This document shows positions 27,228 to 36,727 of a stretch of 64,000 nt of DNA, piece by piece. The position numbers and the translations under genes are program-made. Source of the stretch: Streptomyces ortus (GTDB taxonomy: Bacteria; Actinomycetota; Actinomycetes; Streptomycetales; Streptomycetaceae). Under the pieces are notes generated by a model that saw only the letters and a list, made by a program, of their open reading frames with translations, searched no databases and was not told the origin of the DNA. The DNA lies in the NCBI RefSeq assembly GCF_026341275.1, contig NZ_JAIFZO010000002.1, positions 6,912,118-6,976,117 of the forward strand. Reading direction: 5' to 3'. The number at the start of each line of letters is the position of its first letter. The stretch's first letter is position 1.

Positions 27228-28561
27228 AGCTGACGATTCTGGGCGGCGGCGGATTCCGCGTGCCGCTCGTGTACGGGGCGCTCCTCGGGGACCGCGGCGA
27301 GGGCCGCGTCACCGACGTCGTCCTGCACGACCTGGACCAGGGGCGGCTCTCCGCCGTCGCCCGGGTCCTCGCCGAGCAGGCGGCGGGCCACCCGGACGCA
27401 CCGGCCGTGACCGCCACCACGGATCTCGACGAGGCACTGCGCGGCGCCGACTTCATCTTCTCCGCGATCCGCGTCGGCGGCCTCGAAGGCCGCGCCGCCG
27501 ACGAGCGGGTCGCCCTGGACCAGGGCGTCCTCGGCCAGGAGACCGTCGGCGCCGGAGGCATCGCCTACGGCCTGCGCACGGTGCCCGTCGCCGTCGACAT
27601 CGCCCGGCGCGTCGCCCGCCTCGCGCCCGACGCCTGGCTCATCAACTTCACCAACCCGGCGGGCCTGGTCACCGAGGCCATGTCCCGCCACCTCGGCGAC
27701 CGCGTCATCGGCATCTGCGACTCCCCGGTCGGCCTCGGCCGCCGTATCGCCCGCGTCCTGGGCGCGAACCCCCGCGAGGCCTGGATCGACTACGTCGGCC
27801 TCAACCACCTCGGCTGGGTGCGCGGACTCCACGTCGCCGGACGCGACGAACTCCCGCGGCTGCTCGCCGACACCGACCTGCTCGGCTCCTTCGAGGAGGG
27901 CAAGCTCTTCGGCACGGACTGGCTCCAGTCGCTCGGCGCCGTCCCGAACGAGTATCTGCACTACTACTACTTCAACCGCGAGGCCGTCCGCGCCTACAGC
28001 CAGGCCGAGAAGACCCGCGGCGCGTTCCTCCGCGACCAGCAGGCCTCCTTCTACGAGGAGATGAGCCGCCCGGACAGCGCGGCGCTCACCGCCTGGGACC
28101 GTACGCGGGCCGAGCGCGAGGCCACGTACATGTCCGAGAACCGGGAGACGGCCGGCGCGGGCGAGCGCGACGCCGACGACCTCTCCGGCGGCTACGAGAA
28201 GGTGGCCCTCGCCCTGATGCGGGCCATCGCCCGCGACGAGCGGACCACGCTCATCCTCAACGTCCGCAATCAGGGCACCCTCTCCGCCCTCGACGCGGAC
28301 GCCGTCATCGAGGTGCCCTGCCTCGTCGACGCCAACGGCGCGCACCCCGTCGCGGTCGCCCCGCTGCCCGGCCACGCCACCGGTCTGGTGTGCGCGGTGA
28401 AGGCCGTCGAGCGGGAGGTGCTGGCCGCCGCCGGGTCGGGTTCGCGCGCCACGGCCGTCAAGGCCTTCGCCCTGCATCCGCTCGTCGACTCGGTGAATGT
28501 GGCGCGCAACCTGGTGGACGGGTACACCGCGGTCCATCCTGGTCTGGCCTACCTCAAGTAA
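27224..28561 (+). CDS. GH4-family glycosidase (6-phospho-beta-glucosidase type)
   Basis: 445 aa NAD- and metal-dependent glycosidase. The Rossmann start KLTILGGGGFRVPLVY, then INFTNPAGLVTEA, the metal ligand Cys165 in ICDSPVGLG and His195 in LNHLGWVRG are all intact, as in the 6-phospho-beta-glucosidase branch. GTG 27224 has AAAGGG upstream. Enzymes of this family often act on phosphorylated disaccharides, yet the importer here is ABC type, so a non-phosphorylated substrate is also possible. Part of the DeoR-led plus-strand operon. Confidence 0.9.
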   Translation: MKLTILGGGGFRVPLVYGALLGDRGEGRVTDVVLHDLDQGRLSAVARVLAEQAAGHPDAPAVTATTDLDEALRGADFIFSAIRVGGLEGRAADERVALDQGVLGQETVGAGGIAYGLRTVPVAVDIARRVARLAPDAWLINFTNPAGLVTEAMSRHLGDRVIGICDSPVGLGRRIARVLGANPREAWIDYVGLNHLGWVRGLHVAGRDELPRLLADTDLLGSFEEGKLFGTDWLQSLGAVPNEYLHYYYFNREAVRAYSQAEKTRGAFLRDQQASFYEEMSRPDSAALTAWDRTRAEREATYMSENRETAGAGERDADDLSGGYEKVALALMRAIARDERTTLILNVRNQGTLSALDADAVIEVPCLVDANGAHPVAVAPLPGHATGLVCAVKAVEREVLAAAGSGSRATAVKAFALHPLVDSVNVARNLVDGYTAVHPGLAYLK

Positions 28562-28593
28562 GCGCTTTCCCCGCTCGTTACCTGGAGACTTTC

Positions 28594-31500
28594 ATGCACG
28601 ACGAACGCCGGCGAATCGAGGAGCGCGTCCAGCGCCTCCACGACCAGCGCATCAAGGCCGCGATCTACGCCGCCGCCGTGCCCTTCGAGATCGAGGCCTG
28701 GCAGGCCCCGGGGGAGCCCGTTCCCTTCGAAGAGGCCGCCTCCGCGTCGTACGCGCCCTTCGCGACGGGCACCCCGTGGGGCCCGCCCTGGGGCACGACC
28801 TGGTTCCGGATGCGCGGACAGGTGCCCGCCGAGTGGGCGGGGCGGCGCGTCGAGGCGGTCATCGACCTCGGCTTCGTCGGCGACTGGCCCGGCAACCAGG
28901 CCGAGGCCCTGGTCCACCTCACGGACGGCACCCCGCTGAAGGCGGTCAACCCGCTCAACCAGTACGTGGCCATCGCCAACCCCGCCGCCGGCGGCGAGGA
29001 GATCGACTACCTGGTCGAGGCGGCCTCGAACCCGGACATCCTCGCCGACGACTTCTCGAAGATCACGCCGATGGGGGACATCCGCACCGCGGGCGACAAG
29101 CCCCTCTACACCTTCCGGCGCGCGGACATCGCCGTCCTCGACGAGGAGGTCTGGCACCTCGACCTCGACATCCAGGTCCTGCGCGAACTGATGCTGGAGC
29201 TGGGCGAGCACGACCCGAGGCGGCACGAGATCACCCACGCCCTGGACCGGGCCCTGGACCTGCTGGACCTCGACGACGTCTCCGGTTCGGCCGCCGACGT
29301 GCGCGCGGCGCTGAAGCCCGCGCTGGCCAGGCCCGCCAACGCCAGCGCCCACATCGTCTCCGGCGTCGGCCACGCCCACATCGACTCCGCCTGGCTCTGG
29401 CCGATCCGCGAGACCAAGCGCAAGACGTCCCGCACCTTCTCGAACGTCACCTCGCTCGCCGACGAGTACGAGGACTTCGTCTTCGCCTGCTCGCAGGCCC
29501 AGCAGTACGAATGGGTGCGCGACAACTACCCGAAGGTCTGGGCCCGCATCCAGGAGTCCGTCCAGAAGGGCCAGTGGGCGCCGGTCGGCGGCATGTGGGT
29601 CGAGGCCGACGGCAACCTGCCCGGCGGCGAGGCCGTCGCCCGCCAGTTCGTCCACGGCAAGCGGTTCTTCATCGAGCACTTCGGCGTCGAGACCAAGGGC
29701 GTGTGGCTGCCGGACTCCTTCGGCTACACCGCGTCCTACCCGCAGCTCGCCAAGCTGGCGGGCAACGAGTGGTTCCTCACCCAGAAGATCTCCTGGAACC
29801 AGACCAACAAGTTCCCGCACCACACCTTCTGGTGGGAGGGCATCGACGGCACCCGGATCTTCACGCACTTCCCGCCCGTCGACACCTACAACGCCCGCTT
29901 CAGCGGCGAGGAGATGGCCCGCGCCACCCGCAACTACCAGGAGAAGGGCGTCGGCACGCGCTCGCTGGCCCCCTTCGGCTGGGGTGACGGCGGCGGCGGC
30001 CCCACCCGCGAGATCATGGAGCGGGCGCGCCGCCTCGCCGACCTGGAGGGCTCGCCCAAGGTCGTCGTCGAGCACCCCGACGACTTCTTCGCCAAGGCCC
30101 GCGAGGAGTACCCCGACGCCCCCGTCTGGGTCGGCGAGCTCTACCTGGAGCTGCACCGGGCCACCTACACCTCGCAGGCGCGCACCAAGCAGGGCAACCG
30201 CCGCAGCGAACACAAGCTCCGCGAGGCCGAGCTGTGGGCCACGACGGCCGCGCTGCACGCGCCCGGCTACGCCTACCCGTACGACAGGCTCGACCGGCTC
30301 TGGAAGACGGTTCTGCTCCACCAGTTCCACGACATCCTGCCGGGCTCCTCGATCGCCTGGGTGCACCGCGAGGCCGAGGCCGAGTACGCCCGCGTCGCCG
30401 AGGAGGTCGAGGCACTGACCGCCGAGGCGCTCGGCGCGCTCGGCACGGGCGGCCCCCGCGTCTTCAACACGAGCCCCGTCGAGCGCCGCGAGGTCGTACG
30501 GGCCGCCGACGGCACCCCGACCCACACGGTCGTCCCGGCCAACGGCAGCGCGCCTCTCGGCACCGGCGAGGCACCCCGGCCGGTGACGGTCGAGGGCCGG
30601 GTCCTCGACAACGGCCTGGTCCGCGTCGAGATCGCCGAGGACGGCACCCTGGCCTCCGTACGCGATCTGCGCGCGGGCGGCCGTGAGGTCCTGGCGGGCC
30701 AGGGCAACCTGCTCCGGCTGCACACGGACCTCCCGAACTACTGGGACGCGTGGGACGTCGACAAGCACTACAAGAACCGCTACACGGACCTGCTGGACGC
30801 CGAGTCCGTGACGGTGGTCGAGGACGACCCGCTGCTCGGGGCGATCCGCGTGGAGCGCTCCTTCGGCAACGGCTCGCGCGTCACGCAGACGATCAGCCTG
30901 CGCGCCGGCAGCCCCCGGATCGACTTCGAGACGGACCTGGACTGGCACGAGGCCGAGAAGTTCCTCAAGGCGGGCTTCCCGGTGGACATCCGGGCGGCAC
31001 ACTCGTCCGCCGAGATCGCCTTCGGCCACATCCAGCGGCCCACGCACACCAACACCACCTGGGAGTCGGCCCGCTTCGAGGTCTCCGGCCACCGCTGGGT
31101 CCACCTCGGCGAACCCGGCTACGGCGTGGCGGTCATCAACGACTCCACGTACGGCCACGACGTCTCCCGCACGGTCCGCGAGGACGGCGGGACGACGACC
31201 ACGGTCCGGCTGAGCCTGGTCCGCGCCCCGCGCATCCCCGACCCGGGGGCCGACCAGGGCAGGCACCGCTTCACCTACGCGCTGCTACCGGGTGCCACCA
31301 TCGAGGACGCGGTCGCCGAGGGCTACTCCCTCAACCTCCCGCTGCGGGTGGCCGACTCGGCGGGCACCCCCGAACCGGTCGTCTCCGTGGACGGCGAGGG
31401 CGTGACCATCGAGGCCGTCAAGCTCGCCGACGACGCCTCGGGCGATGTCGTCGTACGCCTCTACGAGTCACGCGGTGGCCGGGCGCGGGGCACCCTGCGC

Positions 31501-31644
31501 ACGAGCTTCCCGCTGGCCGGGGCCGAGATCACCGACCTGCTGGAGCGCCCGCTGTCGACGGCGGACACGGACGGCGACGGCGTCACCGTCACCCTGCGCC
31601 CCTTCGAGATCCAGACGCTGCGCCTGGCTGTGCGGAAGCGGTAA
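28594..31644 (+). CDS. Alpha-mannosidase, GH38 family
   Basis: 1016 aa, the usual length of bacterial cytoplasmic GH38. An N-terminal accessory domain is followed by the catalytic barrel: the zinc site GHAHIDSAWLWPIRETKRK, the nucleophile Asp374 in VWLPDSFGYTASYPQL, and the helical bundle with LLHQFHDILPGSSI. The C-terminal beta-sandwiches run to the end. The ATG follows CTGGAG. No signal peptide, so it degrades imported mannosides inside the cell. With GH2 and GH4 it points to a mixed galacto/manno-oligosaccharide as the substrate of the locus. Confidence 0.93.
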   Translation: MHDERRRIEERVQRLHDQRIKAAIYAAAVPFEIEAWQAPGEPVPFEEAASASYAPFATGTPWGPPWGTTWFRMRGQVPAEWAGRRVEAVIDLGFVGDWPGNQAEALVHLTDGTPLKAVNPLNQYVAIANPAAGGEEIDYLVEAASNPDILADDFSKITPMGDIRTAGDKPLYTFRRADIAVLDEEVWHLDLDIQVLRELMLELGEHDPRRHEITHALDRALDLLDLDDVSGSAADVRAALKPALARPANASAHIVSGVGHAHIDSAWLWPIRETKRKTSRTFSNVTSLADEYEDFVFACSQAQQYEWVRDNYPKVWARIQESVQKGQWAPVGGMWVEADGNLPGGEAVARQFVHGKRFFIEHFGVETKGVWLPDSFGYTASYPQLAKLAGNEWFLTQKISWNQTNKFPHHTFWWEGIDGTRIFTHFPPVDTYNARFSGEEMARATRNYQEKGVGTRSLAPFGWGDGGGGPTREIMERARRLADLEGSPKVVVEHPDDFFAKAREEYPDAPVWVGELYLELHRATYTSQARTKQGNRRSEHKLREAELWATTAALHAPGYAYPYDRLDRLWKTVLLHQFHDILPGSSIAWVHREAEAEYARVAEEVEALTAEALGALGTGGPRVFNTSPVERREVVRAADGTPTHTVVPANGSAPLGTGEAPRPVTVEGRVLDNGLVRVEIAEDGTLASVRDLRAGGREVLAGQGNLLRLHTDLPNYWDAWDVDKHYKNRYTDLLDAESVTVVEDDPLLGAIRVERSFGNGSRVTQTISLRAGSPRIDFETDLDWHEAEKFLKAGFPVDIRAAHSSAEIAFGHIQRPTHTNTTWESARFEVSGHRWVHLGEPGYGVAVINDSTYGHDVSRTVREDGGTTTTVRLSLVRAPRIPDPGADQGRHRFTYALLPGATIEDAVAEGYSLNLPLRVADSAGTPEPVVSVDGEGVTIEAVKLADDASGDVVVRLYESRGGRARGTLRTSFPLAGAEITDLLERPLSTADTDGDGVTVTLRPFEIQTLRLAVRKR

Positions 31645-31651
31645 GAGGGAT

Positions 31652-31693
31652 GGTCACGGTGGGTGCGCGGTGAGTGCGCGGCCCGCCGTGACC
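31652..31693 (+). terminator. Hairpin downstream of the mannosidase gene
   Basis: GGTCACGGTGGG (31652-31663) pairs with CCCGCCGTGACC (31682-31693) at 11 of 12 positions around an 18-nt loop, 8 nt after the mannosidase stop. There is no T-run, as is common in Streptomyces. The next 200 bp hold only short GC-rich repeats (CGGCCCGCGCGGT) and no convincing gene. Confidence 0.6.
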
Positions 31694-31897
31694 CGCCCCC
31701 GTGGCCACCCCGACCCCGATCACGGGACGCGGGACCCCTGCATGTTCCAGTCGGCCCGCGAGGTCGGCCCGCGCGGTCGGCCCGCGCGGTCGGCCCGAGC
31801 GGCCGGCCCGAAGGCTGAACTGCCGCCGGAACTGGCCGAGTTCGCGGAGGCGTGGGGATACCCGGCCGACTGACCGGGCACCCCGGGGCGCCGCCGA

Positions 31898-33076
31898 TCA
31901 GACGGTCAGGGGGCTGTCCGAGGACTGCGACGCCTGAGCCGCGTGCGCCTGGTGGGCCGTCTGAGCCGTACGGGTCGCCTGCGCCGCGTGGGCTTCCTGG
32001 GCGGGCTGGGCCTCCTGGGCCGACTGCGCTTCGAAAGGGGTCTCCGGCGCCGACACGGGACGCACCGCGCGCGGCCCGGAGACCACCGCGTAGTCCGAGC
32101 CGAGGAACGGCGGGACGACATCGCCCGGCTCCTCGCCGAGCGCGAGGCGCACGGCGGCCCACGGCGCGTTGATCCCGCACTGCGAGAGCTGGTGCAGACC
32201 GCCCGCCGGGCGCGTGTTGACGTCCATGAGGACCGGCTCGTCCCCCAACATCCGGAACTGGATGTTCGTCAGGTAGTGCAGTCCGAAGCCCTCCGCGAGG
32301 ACCCGCGCGGGCTCGATGAACGACGGGTCGAGCGTGAAGCCCCGCCGCCGCCCGTTCTTCGTGCGGCCCACGGCCATCCGGACCCGTCCGTCCGGCCCGG
32401 TGAGGCAGTCCACGGACACCTCGGGCTCGCCCAGAAGGGGCATCACAAGCCAGTCCACGGGCTCGTCCGCCTGCCGCAGCGCCTGGACGACCAGGTCGAG
32501 CGGCATGTACGGGCTGGGGAAGCCGCTCAGGTGCAGCAGGGAGAAGGGCGTGCGCGTGATGATGCGGAAGCCGACGCCACCCGCCCCGGAGGCGGGCTTG
32601 AAGCACGCCTTGTGACCGGCGGCCTCCAGCTCGTCGACCGCGGCGATCAGCTCCTCGGCGGTGCGGACCCGCGACCACGGGGGCACCGGCACACCGAGCT
32701 TCTCGACGGCCTCGTACGCGACGACCTTGTCCTGGAAGGTGTGCACGGCCTCGGCGGGCGGCGCGAGCAGCGCGGTGCCGGCCGCGGCGAACTCCTCGCG
32801 GTGCTCGGCCAGGGCGGTCTGGTGCAGGACGGGCACGAACACGTCGATCGAGTGCCGGGCGCACTGGTCGAGCGCGTACTCGACGTAGGCGGCCGGGGAC
32901 AGCCCCTCCGGCTCCATCGCGGCGACGTCCGCGGCGGCCAGGATCGGGGAGTCGGGGTCACCGTGGGTGGCGTGGATCTCGACCGCGCGGCCACACGGAT
33001 TTCGCCGCAGCTGATCCATGAAGAACACGTTCTCCGCGTACGTGCGGTTGAGCCAGACGCGTACGCGAGAGACCAT
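31898..33076 (-). CDS. ATP-grasp domain ligase, orphan
   Basis: 392 aa. A pre-ATP-grasp N-terminal domain (RVWLNRTYAENVFFMDQLRR) is followed by the ATP-grasp core: the nucleotide-binding lysine segment KACFKPASGAGGVGFR, EPEVSVDCLTGPDGRV, and the metal-ligand region PVLMDVNTRPAGGLHQ with Asp and Asn. This arrangement is typical of carboxylate-amine ligases and carbamoyl-phosphate-synthase-like enzymes. The last 50 residues are an Ala/Gln-rich low-complexity tail (QSAQEAQPAQEAHAAQATRT). ATG 33076 follows GAAAGG. It stands alone on its strand and its substrates are unknown. Confidence 0.82.
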   Translation of the reverse strand: MVSRVRVWLNRTYAENVFFMDQLRRNPCGRAVEIHATHGDPDSPILAAADVAAMEPEGLSPAAYVEYALDQCARHSIDVFVPVLHQTALAEHREEFAAAGTALLAPPAEAVHTFQDKVVAYEAVEKLGVPVPPWSRVRTAEELIAAVDELEAAGHKACFKPASGAGGVGFRIITRTPFSLLHLSGFPSPYMPLDLVVQALRQADEPVDWLVMPLLGEPEVSVDCLTGPDGRVRMAVGRTKNGRRRGFTLDPSFIEPARVLAEGFGLHYLTNIQFRMLGDEPVLMDVNTRPAGGLHQLSQCGINAPWAAVRLALGEEPGDVVPPFLGSDYAVVSGPRAVRPVSAPETPFEAQSAQEAQPAQEAHAAQATRTAQTAHQAHAAQASQSSDSPLTV

Positions 33077-33544
33077 GCAGGCCGCCTTTCAGGGTTTGCG
33101 GGCACGTCAAAGGAGGCCGTGCTCGACAAGAGGTTTGGTGGGTACACAAAACCGCCGTTCGAAAACGGGAGTTCGTGGCGGTTGTGTATGGCCGATCATA
33201 GGGGTTCCTGAGCAGTGCTGCTGCTACGTGCGTGTTACGGAATCGCCCGCCGCGCCCGCCGCGCAGGCCGCCCCGCCGGGCCCGCCGGGACTCGCGTGCC
33301 AGGTCAGAGGCCCTGCGCCCGGCCGGTCCCGGGGGGTCGGCACGGGAGGCGCCCGGGTGCTGCAGATCACCGCCGTCCGATGGTCGGATCGGGGGATGAG
33401 TGGCCCGTATGCCCGGCGGGTCGGCACCTCGGTGCGCGGCGCCGAACCCCGGACGCGGTCGCTCTTGTACCGCGCCGTGCGCGTGTGTTCTTGTGTTCTC
33501 ATCCGGGCGGCCGTGCGGCGTCCCGGCACGGGGAGGGGGCGAGG
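33077..33544. other. Intergenic region with an imperfect inverted repeat
   Basis: About 470 bp without a gene between the divergent ATP-grasp and phosphoesterase genes. ACACAAAACCGCC (33144-33156) and GGCGGTTGTGT (33177-33187) form an inverted repeat with a 2-nt bulge and a 20-nt loop, 70 bp upstream of the ATP-grasp start. It could be an operator or a leader hairpin. The remainder (about 33200-33540) is GC-rich and shows nothing recognisable. Confidence 0.45.
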
Positions 33545-34450
33545 GTGACGACGGCTGACCGTCAGGGCCGGCTGCTGGCCATCAGCGACCTGCACGTCGG
33601 ATACGCCGAGAACCGCGCCCTCGTCGAGGAGATGCGCCCCGAGACCGACGACGACTGGCTCCTGGTGGCCGGCGACGTCGCGGAGACGGTGGCCGACATC
33701 CGCTGGGCCCTCGAAACGCTCGCCCGGCGCTTCAGGAAAGTGATCTGGGCCCCCGGCAACCACGAACTGTGGACCCACCCCAAGGACACCGTCACCCTGC
33801 GCGGCGTGGCCCGCTACGAACACCTCGTGGAACTCTGCCGCGAGCTGGGCGTCAGCACTCCGGAGGACCCCTACCCCGTGTGGGAGGGCCCCGGGGGACC
33901 GGTCGCGGTGGCCCCGCTCTTCCTCCTCTACGACTACTCGTTCCTGCCCGCGGGCTGCGCGACCAAGGAAGAGGGCCTCGCGTACGCCCACGGGACCGGC
34001 ATCGTCTGCACCGACGAGCACGTGCTGCACCCCGACCCGTACCCCAGCCGCGAGGCCTGGTGCGGGGCCCGGGTGGCCGAGACCGAACGCAGGCTCGCGG
34101 AGCTGCCCGACGGGCTGCCCACGGTGCTCGTGAACCACTATCCGCTGGACCGGCACCCGACGGACGTCCTCTGGTATCCGGAGTTCGCCATGTGGTGCGG
34201 CACCCGGCTCACCGCGGACTGGCACCGCGCCCACCGGGTGGCCGTCATGGTCTATGGCCACCTGCACATCCCCCGCACCACCTGGCTCGACGGCGTCCGC
34301 TTCGAAGAGGTGTCCGTGGGATACCCCCGCGAGTGGCGCAAGCGCTCGGAACCGCCGGGCAGGCTGCGCCGTATTCTGCCGATGGAGGTCGGATCCGGTG
34401 ATCGAGGAACTGCTCCCGGAGTCGGTCGTGGCCGTGGAGGCACACGCTGA
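33545..34450 (+). CDS. Metallophosphoesterase
   Basis: 301 aa calcineurin-like phosphoesterase. The metal-binding motifs occur in order: SDLHVGY, VAGDVAE, PGNHELW, VLVNHYPLDRHP and YGHLHIPRTTW. GTG 33545 follows GGGAGGGGGCGAG. The 3' end overlaps the phosphopantetheinyl transferase gene by 53 bp in another frame. This phosphoesterase / PPTase pairing recurs in Streptomyces. Hydrolysis of a phosphoester of a cofactor or nucleotide is plausible, but the substrate is unknown. Confidence 0.9.
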   Translation: MTTADRQGRLLAISDLHVGYAENRALVEEMRPETDDDWLLVAGDVAETVADIRWALETLARRFRKVIWAPGNHELWTHPKDTVTLRGVARYEHLVELCRELGVSTPEDPYPVWEGPGGPVAVAPLFLLYDYSFLPAGCATKEEGLAYAHGTGIVCTDEHVLHPDPYPSREAWCGARVAETERRLAELPDGLPTVLVNHYPLDRHPTDVLWYPEFAMWCGTRLTADWHRAHRVAVMVYGHLHIPRTTWLDGVRFEEVSVGYPREWRKRSEPPGRLRRILPMEVGSGDRGTAPGVGRGRGGTR

Positions 34451-35105
34451 CGACCACGCCGAGGGCACCGCTGCCCCGACGCCGTACCCCGAGCTGTATC
34501 CCGGGGAAGAGGCGCTGATCGCGCGCGCCGTCGCGAAGCGGCGCCGTGAGTTCACCGTGGTCCGCGGCTGCGCCAGGCGCGCCATGGAGAAGCTCGGCGT
34601 GCCCCCGCAGGCCGTCCTGACCGGTGACCGGGGAGCCCCGCAGTGGCCCGCGGGACTGATCGGCAGCATGACGCACTGCGAGGGCTACGCAGCCGCCGCA
34701 CTGGCCCCGGCCACCGACCTCGCCTCCCTCGGCATCGACGCGGAGCCCCATCGGCGGCTCCCCGACGACGTGCTGCCCTCGGTGGCGCTGCCCGGCGAGG
34801 TCCGGCGGCTGGACGAGCTCGCCGGACAGCATCCGCACATCCACTGGGACCGGCTCCTGTTCAGCGCCAAGGAGTCGGTCTACAAGGCGTGGTTCCCCCT
34901 CACCGGGAAGTGGCTCGACTTCGCGGAGGCCGACATCGAGGTCTTCATGGATCCCGGACACACCACGTCCGGCGGTCTGAGCGCCGGACTCCTCGTGCCC
35001 GGTCCGGTGGTGGACGGCCGTCGCGTCGGCCGCTTCGAAGGACGCTGGACGGTGGGCCGGGGACTCGTGGCGACCTCGGTGACCGTGCCGCACGCACAGG
35101 GCTGA
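34398..35105 (+). CDS. 4'-phosphopantetheinyl transferase (Sfp/EntD type)
   Basis: 235 aa. Signature motifs: GSMTHCEGYAAAAL, GIDAEPHRRL (Mg-binding Asp114 and Glu116) and LLFSAKESVYKAWFP (Glu159, Lys158). It transfers phosphopantetheine from CoA to the serine of carrier proteins. GTG 34398 follows GGAGG by 9 nt and lies inside the phosphoesterase gene, so the two are coupled. It is a reasonable activator for the stand-alone carrier protein at 63324, though Streptomyces genomes usually carry more than one PPTase. Confidence 0.93.
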   Translation: MIEELLPESVVAVEAHADDHAEGTAAPTPYPELYPGEEALIARAVAKRRREFTVVRGCARRAMEKLGVPPQAVLTGDRGAPQWPAGLIGSMTHCEGYAAAALAPATDLASLGIDAEPHRRLPDDVLPSVALPGEVRRLDELAGQHPHIHWDRLLFSAKESVYKAWFPLTGKWLDFAEADIEVFMDPGHTTSGGLSAGLLVPGPVVDGRRVGRFEGRWTVGRGLVATSVTVPHAQG

Positions 35106-35153
35106 GCACGGCTGCGCCCGGCGACGGACGCCTCAGGGTCTGACGGTGGTTCA

Positions 35154-35381
35154 TCACACCTCCGGGCACCACGTGTGCAGCAGACGGAAGAACGCCTCCT
35201 CGTTGCCCTCAAGGCCGGCCGCGGCGAGGGCGCGCTCCGCCTCCGCGAGGGCCGAGGGCGGCACGACGACCGGCCGCCCCGAACCGGACGGCGTGTCCAT
35301 CGCGGCTCGTACGGTCTGCAGCAGGCGCAGATAGGCCTGCACGGCGGTGCGTTCGTGATCGGTCAGTACGGCTGTCGGCAT
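35154..35381 (-). CDS. Small conserved-looking protein of unknown function
   Basis: 75 aa, starting at ATG 35381 behind GGGGAGAA. The sequence (MPTAVLTDHERTAVQAYLRL onward, ending FFRLLHTWCPEV) is mostly helical in character with no membrane segment or metal motif. It lies downstream of the multispanning membrane protein gene on the same strand after a gap of about 180 bp, so it may belong to that group. Family not recognised. Confidence 0.6.
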   Translation of the reverse strand: MPTAVLTDHERTAVQAYLRLLQTVRAAMDTPSGSGRPVVVPPSALAEAERALAAAGLEGNEEAFFRLLHTWCPEV

Positions 35382-35560
35382 CGGACGGTTCTCCCCGGTT
35401 CGGCTCGGCTTCCGCTCTTCGGTCCCGCTCGCGCCGCCGCACAGCGGTGGCGCTGGGTCCAGCTTGCCGTCCGCCACTGACAATGCCCTTTCCGCGCGTG
35501 TTCGTTCGCCCGGTCGGCCGAGGGGAAACCGCGCGTGAACCCCCGGTTCGGAGAGCGGGC

Positions 35561-36712
35561 TCAGGTTCGGACCGCCGCCACCACGGGGGAGCGGCGCAGG
35601 GCCACGGACACCCGCACGAGGTCGCGCGGGCCCTCGGCCGGGCCGGTCGGCTGCGGCGACGCGATGCGGCTGCCCCCGGGGTCGGCGGCCCTGGCCCGTA
35701 CCGCCGCCGCCACCATCGCCGCGTCCGCCTCGGCACGGGCCTGGACGGGGTCGGAGCCCGTCGCGAGTGCCGCGGCGTGCGCGCGGGCCCGTAACCCGGT
35801 GTCGAAGTAGGGGTGGAGACTGAGCAGGCCGTCGTGGATGTCCGACTCCCGCTGCGTGACCTGGAGTTCGGCCGGTGACCACCAGGGCATCCGGGCCGTG
35901 CGGCCCGCGTACGGCGAGACCGGGGCCAGTTCGCGCCACAACGGCCCCAGACGGCGGTACGTGCACCAGGTCGACCAGGTGTCGCCGGCGCGCTGGCAGG
36001 CCAGCGGAAGGCAGAAGCCGACCGCGCTGATCTGCGCCCCGGCCGAGGCGAGCACCGGGGCCACGTCGGAGCTGAGGTGGTCGAGGTTCCCGCCGTTCCA
36101 GTGCGCCACCAGCGCGGTGAACTTGGCGGTCAGATAGGCGATGTTGCACACGTAGCCCGCCACGATGACCAGCAGCCCGGCCCGCAGCCGGCCCCGCACC
36201 TGGAGCGCCCAGCGACCGCACATCACGTTCATGGCGACACCCGCCACGGCCAGCGCGCCGAGATATAGCACGATCATCTCCCGGACGAACGGCTCGTCGG
36301 CGTAGTACGTGTCGAAGTCCCGCAGCCGCTCGACCGGGGTGTCACCGAGGGCGAACAGCACCACCAGCGCCACGATCACGACGCCGTACCCGGTGATCCA
36401 GCGCCGCGACGTCCGCCGGGTCGCCTCGGGCGGGCCGCCGCGCCAGTTGACGATCAGTACCAGACAGGCCGCGCTGAACGCGCTCAGCAGACAGTAGACG
36501 AGCGGCGCGGAGACGTTCGTGACGCCGAGGAGGTCGTTGACCTCGGAGATGGTCGGCGGCGCCGCGAAGAAGAACACCAGCCCCGTCAGCGCCAGCACCC
36601 AGCACACCGACCGCAGCAGCGGATCACGCCAGGAGCGCCGCAGCGAGGGGTACTTGACGGCCAGCACGGTCGCCATGGCGACAGCGGGCAGGTAGTAGCT
36701 GGACCCGTCCAC
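35561..36712 (-). CDS. Multispanning membrane protein (MAB_1171c-like)
   Basis: 383 aa with about seven hydrophobic segments in the first 240 residues (YLPAVAMATVLAV, VCWVLALTGLVFFFAA, VYCLLSAFSAACLVLIV, GYGVVIVALVVLFAL, MIVLYLGALAVAGVAMNVM, LLVIVAGYVCNIAYL, PVLASAGAQISAVGFCLPLA) and a cytoplasmic C-terminal domain. The RRLGPLWRELAP and IHDGLLSLHPYFD segments match the actinobacterial MAB_1171c putative-transporter family. GTG start at 36712. A TTA codon lies in frame at 35791-35793. Genes of this family commonly follow XRE/IrrE-type pairs, as here. Confidence 0.75.
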   Translation of the reverse strand: MDGSSYYLPAVAMATVLAVKYPSLRRSWRDPLLRSVCWVLALTGLVFFFAAPPTISEVNDLLGVTNVSAPLVYCLLSAFSAACLVLIVNWRGGPPEATRRTSRRWITGYGVVIVALVVLFALGDTPVERLRDFDTYYADEPFVREMIVLYLGALAVAGVAMNVMCGRWALQVRGRLRAGLLVIVAGYVCNIAYLTAKFTALVAHWNGGNLDHLSSDVAPVLASAGAQISAVGFCLPLACQRAGDTWSTWCTYRRLGPLWRELAPVSPYAGRTARMPWWSPAELQVTQRESDIHDGLLSLHPYFDTGLRARAHAAALATGSDPVQARAEADAAMVAAAVRARAADPGGSRIASPQPTGPAEGPRDLVRVSVALRRSPVVAAVRT

Positions 36713-36727
36713 GGCGTGCCGGCGCTC

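Noticed and set aside
26762..28537. Long minus-strand frame with a collagen-like Gly repeat opposite the GH4 gene
   Set aside because: It is antisense to the clearly conserved GH4 gene; the Gly pattern comes from the GC-rich triplet repeats, and long open antisense frames are normal at this GC content.
31742..31873. Small ORF of 43 codons after the mannosidase gene
   Set aside because: No Shine-Dalgarno, composed largely of a 13-bp repeat translated as Arg/Ala/Gly, and placed behind a terminator-like hairpin.
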